NCBI GenBank assembly: GCA_027579435.1
Contig: JANBPK010000006.1
Span: forward strand, 1 to 64,000
DNA: 64,000 bases
Reading direction: 5' to 3'
Source: Candolleomyces eurysporus
Lineage: Eukaryota > Basidiomycota > Agaricomycetes > Agaricales > Psathyrellaceae
The position numbers and the translations under genes were made by a program. Below are positions 37,313 to 46,731 of the stretch, one piece after another (position 1 is the first letter of the stretch; each line of letters begins with the position of its first letter). A model generated the notes under the pieces. That model had not been told where the DNA came from and ran no database searches. It was given only the letters and a program-made list of their open reading frames with translations.

Positions 37313-38457
37313 AGTCATCATTCCCCCGATATTCTCCTTGTTGTGTGAAGATAAGATATTGATAGTCCAGGCTGCTAGCACACCGATGTACATCACTGAG
37401 TTAGTTACCAGATCTTGTCACGACCGCGTCGTACATTCAAACTTATCATCAGCCATGACATTACAGGCCCACAAGTCTGAAGATAATTTATGCTCCCGCA
37501 CATTTTACGGTCACTGAGCTGTGGTGCCTGTTAAGGTGGGACAAAAGGGGCGGATCCAACGATCGAAACCCTCGATCAATCCAGCTCTCGTCGACCTCGT
37601 CGCATCGCAAATGCAGATCATCATGCGCGGAGACCTTCCGACTTCTGCACCCTTCACCTTTACAAAGCTTGAGTATTTTGTTCTCCGCACTGACCCCAAG
37701 AAATCGGACGATAAGAAGATTTTTTTGGAAAGGTTGAGGGACTTTGCGGAACCGTTTGTGTCGTACAGGTTGACATTTTCGGTCTTGAAGCCAAGACGTC
37801 TGACCCATCTTACGCCGCGGGACGCGCATTGAGAGACTGAGCAGATGATCAGCACTATATTCTGAGATATTACATTAGAGATCGAAGAGTATATAGTGGC
37901 CGTATGAAGCTTCCAGGAAGTTAAGGCTGTAGATTCTAGATTCACACAAACCACTCCACGAGGTGCAGTAACAATATTGTATCATGGCCAATGTATGTAG
38001 AAGGCCTCCTCTATTCGGCCGTTGAGTTTGTTCCAGTCCCGCTATTCTGTGCCGCCGCAACCTCGCTATCAGTTTGACGGATGCCTGCTTTTCATCCAGA
38101 GGAACACTCGTCTTGTGGTAGTAATGCCAAAAATCCTCTTTTTCTCTTTTCGCGTTTCTCGGAGCGTAATGGATGAGGGAATGTAGATTTTCGAAACGCG
38201 AGCTCTGTCCTTCTCCTTGCGTAAATCCACGGATATCCTTGAGTTAGGTCGTTTGTCCAGACTTCAAACGGTTGATTAGATGCAGCCAACTGATGCAATT
38301 TCCGCAGCATCTGCATGAACACAAGCGGTTACTGACAAGGTCAAAGTGCCTTCAGATATTCAGGCCAAGATTGTATTCATAATCCAACGTCATTAGAATC
38401 TGTATCGTAGAACAACGTGGCAAGCTCGTCTCAATCACTGGAATCCCAGTGGCACAT
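37313..38457. other. Flank of NACHT unit A
   Basis: No gene is firmly supported. A 103-codon plus-strand frame at 37521-37832 has some coding character but no family. From about 37985 the sequence matches 57735-58143, downstream of NACHT copy C. A further 25-bp match lies at about 37625 and 57675. From about 38333 it also matches the start of unit B at 43325. Confidence 0.5.
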
Positions 38458-41400
38458 TTATTTTGCCCGTTCACGGGCCACGCGCCATTCCTGCTGATCA
38501 AACTTCCACTTCTCAACAAACCCGAATATAAATGCAAAAAGCTCAGGGTTTCGAACCTAAGTAAACAATGTCAGGACTCAGTTGATGCCTCAAAAAAGGG
38601 AAGAATACTTGCTTTCAATTTGACAGCAAATGGACGAAGACGCGTTATCCAGACCCCAGATATTTCAGACTGGTACGGAGTGGAAAACACCAAAGGCAGC
38701 AAGTTATCGAGTTTATGCCATCCACGCTTCTCGGTGAAATCAACCACATCATCATAAATAGTGGTCGCGTCGAGCAAGAGAAATGGCAGCTCCAAGACGG
38801 CTGTCCGCAAACAACGCCCATGGAGCTCTGGGAGCTCTTGATATTCATCCCGCCCTAAAGACAGAGGGTCATAAATCGTATCAGTCAGATTAACATTGGC
38901 GATTACGCACGAGGGTCCAAGTCGAGCGGACACAATTCGACAATGCGTTGCATACAGCACTTTGCGAGGTGCGTGTAAACGCGAGATTCAGGTACAAACA
39001 AGTCCTTTGCGCGACTTTCTTCTATCAAGAAGTCGGAAAAAGATTTGTGGTACACCCCTAGACATGAATAATCACATCCGTCTGTTGTAATGGTCACAAG
39101 GGAATGGAGGTCCGAGATAAGATTTTCTTCCCCTCTGGCTTCTATGCCAATCAGCGCGGAAAGAATATCTGCTGAAATGGTGAATGAATGAGGGATGAGA
39201 TCGAGTGTCCTGAAGAGCAGAAGAAAGTCCCGTCCACGATGGGTATCAATAGCCTCATACGCGTTCTTTGCACCCAACAAAATGTTGGTGTAAAGCCGGT
39301 CGAGCGCTTCGAAAGGACATGCCATCTGTCCTTCGTGTGGTGCCCAGGTGAGAACGATCTTCAACCTCTCCACAGGGGACGTTCGAGGTTCCGATATATA
39401 TTTGTACACCACCGCAACATAGATAAACTGCCCTGAGGCAGCTCGTACCAGTGTCTCGATATTGCCCTTGGTGAACCATTGGGAATCACCGATTCGTAGG
39501 CCGATGACTTCAAACCTCCTCTGCAAGTATTTGCGCATGTCCTCAGAGGCGTCGTAATTGTCGCTGAGTTGTATGTGGTATGCCACCTCGCGTAGATGAC
39601 CACCAGGTTCAAGCGCGGTGCGGATAGCCAATTCTGGCCTGCTGGCAATGAAAAATCGAAAGGGGAGGTCGTTGTCGAGGATGCAGCGTTTAATAGCAGC
39701 CAATAACTCTACCTGTCGATCTTCGGCCTGGCGCCGTTCATCGGCGCCGAAGTGGATAAGCTGCGAAGTGGTGGTTGGTTTGCCATTGCACTCGTCGAGG
39801 CCGTCGATGAGAATAGCATATGGGAAGGTGTTGGGATCAAGTTGCTTACTCCTCCGGAGGTTCTTGAAGGGGCGAATAATGAGCACATCCATCTGGGATT
39901 GGAGTGAACGGGAGAAGATGTGGCGGTCGTGCTTTACAGCGGCAGCGACAAAGTTTCGGAAGCCGTCGTGCTTTAATCCCAACTGGTAGGCGATGGTCGG
40001 GACGATGGCAGAAGCTGTATTTCTAGTGGGATCCGTGGAAGAGATAAAGAACGCTGCACCGAGGATGTCTGACGTCGCGCAGTATTCAGCGACAGTTTGC
40101 TGCAGCGCGGATTTTCCCGAACCCGCGGCGCCTGTCATGCACAGAATGCTCTGGGGTCCGTCGCAATTCTCGATCCAGTCCATTATCTCATCAGTGACCT
40201 CGACACGGGTGTCTTCATCGCATTTCGGAGCGTCGTATCGTACGCTGGAATCGTGGAGAGCATTGGTTGCAATGTTTTTCAGCAAGAGCTCCCAGCCTGT
40301 TAACGCAGTGTGGGATAATACACCACAAGCATAAGTATATTATCGTGAAGAAGCAGAGACCGACCACTCGCCATTAACCGAACCAACACTGGGCAAGGAA
40401 TTGACTGTGACATGCGTGGCATTAGGTACGTCAACATAACGAAAGCTCCCTATTTCAACGTTGCGTGCGCGATTAAACAGCGTTCGAGTCCCGGGCAAAA
40501 CGGGCACAAGGCTTGGTGATGAGCCAAAGGTTGAAATTGATGCTCCCAGCGCAAAAGATGCTTGTGGAGAATCGTAGGGTACTGATCGAGGTTGCACCGT
40601 CTGCCAGTCGAGCTCCCTTGCTCGATCATTGGTCGACAGCTGCGAAGTAGGTGGTCGGGGTATAGCATAGGTCGTGACTGCCGCCTCCGCCTGTGGGGGT
40701 AGGGGTAGCAGGGATGTTGAACAGATCTGACTCTGCCCTTCCCAAGGAAAGAACGAAGTCGACCCTGGATACGTCGCAAAGCGCTGTTGAGGAGGGTGGA
40801 AGGGGTATAGGGTGTGCAGAGAAGGTTCGACGACTGGCCCAAACCCGCGTCCGGATCCTCCGAGCTGTCCTGCGTTTTGTATGTGTTGCTGCAGAAGTCC
40901 AGGCCCGAGAGGTGGTCGTTTGGCTGTGATGCTGCGATTGGGATGTGTTGGGAAGTGCCCGGGCTGCGTCGAAGGAGATAAATTACGAGACACAGGAAGG
41001 AGCAAATCTGTTTCAGAAGGTACGTGCGGATGATGCGACTGTCGAGGTGCAACTTGAACATTCGCGGGAGCTGGCTGGGGCGATGGAATTAGGCTGTCGG
41101 TAGTGAGGTTAGGATATGGAGAGAAGTTCCCCCAAGAGTCGTACGGAGCTAAGGCTAGGTCCATCCCTGTTGGTAACGGCGGAGGATGAGGGGAAAGAGT
41201 TTGCGGTGATGGGTTGAACATCAAACCATGTGTGTTCGCTGGAGGATTGGGAAGTGCAAAGTGAGGGTGTGAGCTAAACAAGATGGGCGTCTCCCCTATA
41301 GGCCCCAGATTCCTGCTCTCCAGGAGCTGTGTTTGTGTTGTCGTGCTATTAAGTGGTAGCTTGGAGGAAGGTGGTTTAAGCGGGGCAAGCGCTTGTGGCG

Positions 41401-41737
41401 GTGGCGGGGGGAGCCTCTCAATGATATGATCGTGTGAGGGCGCACCCTGCCTCCGTCGAGACGGAGTATGAGCCTGAATCTCTTCAAAGGGTACCTGGGA
41501 AGAGGAGGGTCGAATGAACGGATGGTACGACAGTTGTTCAATCGCCAATCTACTGCTGCTCCGCCTAGGTACGACGCCCTCCAATGGCCGTTGGGACGAA
41601 GGCAACCGAGCTGCAGTGTTTGGTAAACACACTGAACCTGGCCCGGCTGGTCGGCCTTCCTGGGCGGTGAAGGGTGAAGGATATGGGCGATGGCGAGTGG
41701 ACTTTGAGCCTGCGTTGCTGGGTGGGTCGCCAGGCAT
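38458..41737 (-). CDS. NACHT NTPase (NLR-like), copy A
   Basis: Four exons (41737-40372, 40296-38911, 38854-38613, 38556-38458) give 1,030 residues with closing phases. Residues 1 to about 410 are Pro/Ser/Gln-rich and look disordered. Near 420-450 is the motif EIGSFRYVDVPNATHVTVN. After intron 1 comes GWELLLKNIATNALHD, the usual lead-in to fungal NACHT domains. Walker A is GAAGSGKSAL, Walker B ILIDGLDEC and sensor FFIASRPE, all intact. Helical sequence follows, then a short C-terminal domain (FTEKRGWHKLDNLL, GFVEKWKFDQQEW). No WD40, ankyrin or TPR repeats are present. Fungal NACHT proteins can act in non-self recognition and regulated cell death; the role here is inferred. Introns 1 and 3 begin with GC instead of GT. 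Confidence 0.85.
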
Positions 41738-43457
41738 GGGTAGCAGAAGAGGAAGCAAAAGCTGTGGAAGGCGATCGACAAACGCAATCCTCAGGCCGAT
41801 TGGTCACCGGTCACCGGTCTAAGGAACGCATGGCGACACGACGTCTTCTCAGCCTCGTAGTCATTCAAGCGAATCAAATATATATATGATCAAAACCAAA
41901 ACGAGTGGCCGATTAATCAATGGGAGGTATAGAGGAGGTAAAAGTTAGACGATTCACCTGTTCGAATTCACTGCAACTCGGAGCCTGAAATTATCGCCAA
42001 ATAGCGCCAAACGAGCATGACCTTTACACATGACAATGTAACATGTTAGATTCTGACGAGGAAGTCGAATGAACAGTTGTACGCGTATGGGCTCTATGGT
42101 ACGCAAATTTCCGTCCATTGCTTCACCGGGCCAGACCAGCTAATTGATCCAATGTCATCTACATCGCCCCCGCATTGACCCCTGACTGCTACTGGCTCCC
42201 GCCGCAACTGGGGCCTCTGAAACACCCGTGATCGAGAGATAGCGCAATTATGCGGCCGCACGCTGCCTATGGCCAGCAATTCTCTCTGAAAATTTACTTC
42301 AATTTTTCCTCAGGTTAACCTATGCATTGAACTACCCCGGAAAATGCTCATCTTTCCTGCCCTGACTGCTCCCTACCTGTCGCTTAGCTCGACGGAAGAA
42401 TAGGCCTCCGACTCTCTCTTCAATCTCTCCAGCTTCTTGGGTTCTTTTTCTCTCCTCAATCGCACCCTGCTCCCCCCGCATTATATATTGGAATGATGAT
42501 ACCCTCCGGCTTTTCGAGGTTTTCCGGCTCACTTCTCAATACATAACAGGCCGACAATTAAGTGACCCCTGGTCGCTGACTTGGCAGCTCAGACAGAGCC
42601 ATGGCCATCCTCTTATCCTCTTCTCAATGACGAATTTAGACCTTCGACCTTTGATATGCTCGGATTCACCAAATATCTCCCCGCTATGGTGAACTTGAGC
42701 AGTAGAAAGGAGGAGGGGAATGGTGGCGGTAGAAGGGAATCGAATTTGGGTGTGTGAGCTCAGATGGCTTGCTAGTAACAGTTGGTAAGGCCGAGCATCG
42801 ATATCCGTTTCTGAGTATCGAAAAGATTCATTCAACCCCCATGTTTCAGAACTTGAACATCGGATAAAACATATAACCAATGACTCGGAACGTTGCAGTC
42901 CTCCAGATGATGACGAGGCGAACATCCTGAGGCTTGTTATTGGCAATTAGGAATGGTGATCGATGATTTCAGCGTCAACTTCAGTTTCACGCAGTGACAG
43001 ATGTAGCTTAACATAGCCCCGATTGGAAGGCTAATGCACTAGATGGACTCGGAGCTGCTAGGACCTATGAAGCTGAGACGATGTTTATCTTAGTTTCCGT
43101 TTGAGACAGGGACTCAAGTGCACGCTCGTTACGCTTCATCAAGGCGACATCCGCTACCGGAATCCATCGAGTACCCACCAAGCCCTGCTACCTGCTGGCA
43201 GTGAGACTTTCGGAGGTGAGAAATAAACACCCGGGCTTATGCTCCTTCCTCGTCTCGCGAATTTCGGATTTCCGTCTGGGCGGCAATCCAGTATTCTACG
43301 TCACTCTGGACGACGCGGATGGCCACTGAAAAGGTCAAGGTTCCTTCAGAGGTTGAGGCCAAGATTGTATTCATAATTCAACATTGCCAGAATCTGTATG
43401 GTAGAACAACGCGGCAAACGAGAGCTCGTCTAAATCACTGGAATCCCAGTCGTCCAT
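41738..43457. other. Upstream flank of NACHT A and junction with unit B
   Basis: The first 130 bases are similar upstream of all three NACHT copies. The rest matches the upstream flank of copy B only. Repeat R2 is at its right end, and unit B starts about 30 bases later. Short open frames here (for example 42536-42946, minus) have diverged copies near 47513-47821. They are more likely shared noncoding sequence than genes. Confidence 0.5.
43137..43294 (+). repeat. Dispersed repeat R2 at the A/B junction
   Basis: This copy of the roughly 150-bp repeat ends at the boundary of duplication unit A. The 27-bp core at 43268-43294 differs from R1 and R3 by one base. Unit B begins about 30 bases further on. 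Confidence 0.75.
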
Positions 43458-46400
43458 TTATTTTGCCTGTTCATCGTCCACGCGCCGCTGCTCCTCCTCA
43501 CACTGCCACTCCCACTTCTCAATAAACCCAGTCATAACCGCACCAATCTTAGGGTATTGGATCTAAACAAACAATGTCAGGTGCGGCCTGAAAACAAGGG
43601 AAGAATACTTGCTTTAAATCTGACAGCAAATTGATAAAGTTTTCCTGTCCAGGACCAATCCACCAGGTCTCTGAAACACCTTATAAGCAGCAACCTGTCG
43701 ACTTTATGCCATCCACGCTTCTCGGTGAAATCAGCCACATCATCATCTATATCGGTCGCTTGGAGCAAGGTAGATGACAGCAGCCTGACGGCTTTCCGCA
43801 AACAATCCCTCTGAAACTTTGAAAGTTCTTGATATTCATCTGGCACTAAAAACAGAGGGTCATAAATCGGGTCAGTCAGATTAACATTAGCGGTGACGCA
43901 CGAGAGTCCGAGTCGGGTGGACACAATTTCACGATGCTTTGCATACAGCACTTTGCGAGGTGCGTGAAAACACGAGGTTGCGGTACAAACAAGCTCTTTG
44001 CGCGACATCTCTCATCCAAGAAGTCGGAAAAGGATTTGTGGTACACCGCTAGATGTAAACCATATTCGTCCGTTTCGAGGGTCACCAGGGAACGGAGGTC
44101 CGAGATAAGATGTTCTTCTCCTCTGGCTTCTATGCCAAGCAGCACAGAAAGAGTATCTGCTGGAATGAACATGAAGAGCCATGGACCATGAGTGAGATAG
44201 AGTGTCCTGAAAAGCAGAAGAAAGTCCCGTCCGTGGTTAGTATCAACAGCCTCATACGCGTTCTTTGCAACCAACAGAATGTTGGTGTAAAGCCGGTCGA
44301 GCGTTTCAAAAGGCCGCGCCATTTGTTGTTCTTGTGGTACCCAGGTGAGAACGATCTTCAACCTCTCCGCAGGGGACGTTCGAGGTTGCGAAATATACTT
44401 GTACGCCACTGCAACATAGATAAACTGCCCTGAGGCAGCTCGTACCAGCGTCTCGATGTTGCCCTTGGTGAACCATTGGGAATCACAAATTCGTAGGCCG
44501 ATAGCTTCGAATCTCCTCCGCAGGAATCTACGCATGTCCCCAGAGGCATCGTAATTGTCGCTGAGCTGTATGTGGTATGCCACCTCGTGTAGATGACCAC
44601 CAGGTTCCAGCGCGGTGCGGATAGCCAATTCTGGCCTGCTGGCAATGAAAAAGCGAAAGGGGAGATCATTGTTGAGAGTGCAGTGTTTAATGGCAGCCAT
44701 TAGCTCTGTCTGTTGATCTTCGGCCTTGCGTCGTTCATCGGCGTCGAAGTACATAAGCTCCGAAGTGGTGGTTGGTTTGCTATTGCACTCGTCGATGCCG
44801 TCAATAAGAATAGCGTGCGGAAAGGTACTGGCATCAAGTTGCCCACTCCTCTGGAGGATCCTGAAGGGGCGGACAATGAGCGCATCCATCTGGGATTGGA
44901 GTGATCGGGAGAAGATGAGGCGGTCATGCTTCACAGCGGCAGCGACAGAGTTCCGGAAGCCGTCGTGCTTGATTCCCAGCTGGTAAGCGATGGTTGGTAT
45001 AATGGCAGAAGCTTTATTTCGAGTGGGATCTGCGGAGGATATAAAGTACGCCGCACCGAGGATGCCTGACGTCTCGCAGCGTTCAGCGACAGTTTGCTGC
45101 AGCGCGGATTTTCCCGAGCCCGCAGCGCCCGTCATGCACATAATGCTCTGGGGTCCGTCGCAATCCTCGATCCAGTCCATTATCTCGCCGGTGACCTCAA
45201 CACGGGTGTCTTCATCACATTTCGGAGCGTCGTATCGTGCACTTGAATCGTGGAGAGCATTGGGTGCAATTTTTTCCAGCAAGAGCTCCCAGCCTGCTAA
45301 CGCAGCACGGGATAATACACCACAAGCATAAGTATATCATCATGAAGTATCACAGAACGACTACTCACCGTCAACCGAACCAGCACTGGGCGAGGAATTG
45401 ACTGTGACGTGTGTGGCATTCGTGACTTGTGTGGCATTGGGTACGTCAACATAACGAAAGCTCCCTATTTCAAAGTTGCGGGCGCGATTGAACAACGCTC
45501 GAGTCGAGGGCAAAACGGGCACACGAGTTGAAGATGAATCAAAGGCTTCAATGGGTGCTCCTGCCTGCGGAGAATCGTACGACCAACGCTGCACCGTCTG
45601 CCGGTCATGTTCCTGTGCTCGAGCATTAGTCAACAGCTGCGAAGTAGGGGGTCGGGATGTAGCATCGGTCGCGGCTGCTGCCGACTCCGATGGGGGTAGC
45701 AGTGATGTTGAGGGCATCGGCCCCCGCACCTCCCAACGGTTGAGCGAAGTTAACCCTGGATGCGTCCCAAAGGGCTGTTGAAGAGGGTGGAAGGAGTACA
45801 GGTTGCGCAGAGAAGGTTCGACCCCAAGCCCGCGTCCGAATTCTCCGAGCTGTGCTACGTTTTGGATGTGTTGATGCGCCAGTCCGGGCTCGAGAGGTGG
45901 TCGTTCAGCTGTGACGCTGCAATTGGGAAGTGTTGGGAAGTGCCCGGGCTGCGTCGACCCATATACACCACGAGACGCAGCGAGGAGCAAATCGGGTGCG
46001 TGTGGATGATGGGACGGTCGAGGCGCGACTTGAACAGTCATGGGAACTGGCGGCGGTTGCTGGGGCGACGAAATCAGGCTTTGGTTAGGACATGGAGAGA
46101 AGTGGTGCATATTCCTCCAAGCATAGGACGGAGGAAAGGCCAGGTCCACCCTGGCAGGGGACGGTGGAGGATGAGAGGATAGAATGTGCGGTGATGGGTT
46201 GATAATCATTCCGTGTCTGTTTGCTGGGGCATTGGGAAGCGCAGGTTGAGGGTGTGAGTTGAACAAGTTGGGCATCTCCCCCATCAGCCCATACCTGTGT
46301 TCCAGGAGCTCTGCCTGTGTCGGCGTGCTATGGGTTACTGGCTGGGAGGGAGACAACTGAGACGCGGCAGGTGCTTGTGGCAGTGGCGAGGGGAAGCTTT

Positions 46401-46731
46401 CAACAGTACGATTGAATGAGGGCACACCCTGCGTCCGTCGAGACGGGATACGAGCCGGAATCTCTCGAAAGGGCACCTGGGACGAGGGCGGTTGAACGAA
46501 TGGATGGTACGACGGTTGTTCAATTGCCAATATATTGCCACCCTGCCCAGGTACAACGCCCTGTAATGGCCGTTGGGACGAAGGCAATTGAGCTGCAGTG
46601 TTTGGCGAACACATTGAGCCTGGCCCGGTCCTTGGAACGGCTAGTCGACCATCTTGGGCGATGGAGGGCAAAGGATATGGGCGATGGCGAGTGGACCTTG
46701 AGCCTGCGTTGCTGGGTGGGTCGCCTGGCAT
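43458..46731 (-). CDS. NACHT NTPase (NLR-like), copy B
   Basis: Four exons (46731-45369, 45293-43902, 43845-43613, 43562-43458) give 1,030 residues. The architecture matches copy A: a Pro-rich disordered region, then the conserved motif IGSFRYVDVPNAT, then an intact NACHT domain (GAAGSGKSAL, ILIDGIDEC, FFIASRPE), then the short C-terminal domain ending GFIEKWEWQCEEEQRR. The conserved motif carries an extra six residues (NATQVT before NATHVT) from an 18-bp tandem duplication. Intron 1 has a normal GTGAGT donor. Intron 3 starts GCAAGT. The start is the ATG at 46731 (MPGDPPSNAGS), as in copy A; longer open reading upstream begins only at a TTG. Confidence 0.85.
45404..45439. repeat. 18-bp tandem duplication inside NACHT B motif
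   Basis: Two adjacent 18-base units (45404-45421 and 45422-45439) differ at two positions and encode NAT(Q/H)VT twice on the minus strand. Copies A and C have one unit. Confidence 0.85.

Larger units (their letters stand above)
38333..43295. repeat. Tandem duplication unit A (about 5.0 kb)
   Basis: This unit holds, from left to right, the NACHT gene 3' flank, the whole NACHT gene A, about 1.4 kb of upstream flank and dispersed repeat R2. The same order recurs in 43325-48340. Homology is visible along the whole length, including noncoding stretches (for example 42420-42540 against 47390-47525). The two units are directly adjacent and in the same orientation. Confidence 0.8.

Noticed and set aside
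37521..37832. 103-codon plus-strand frame beginning MVPVKVGQKGR
   Set aside because: It has some coding character but no family, no clear splice partners and no conserved copy beside NACHT C, so it was left as part of the flank.
42536..42946. 136-codon minus-strand frame with a diverged copy at 47513-47821
   Set aside because: The similarity follows from the unit A/B duplication. Start and length are not conserved, so shared noncoding sequence is more likely than a gene pair.
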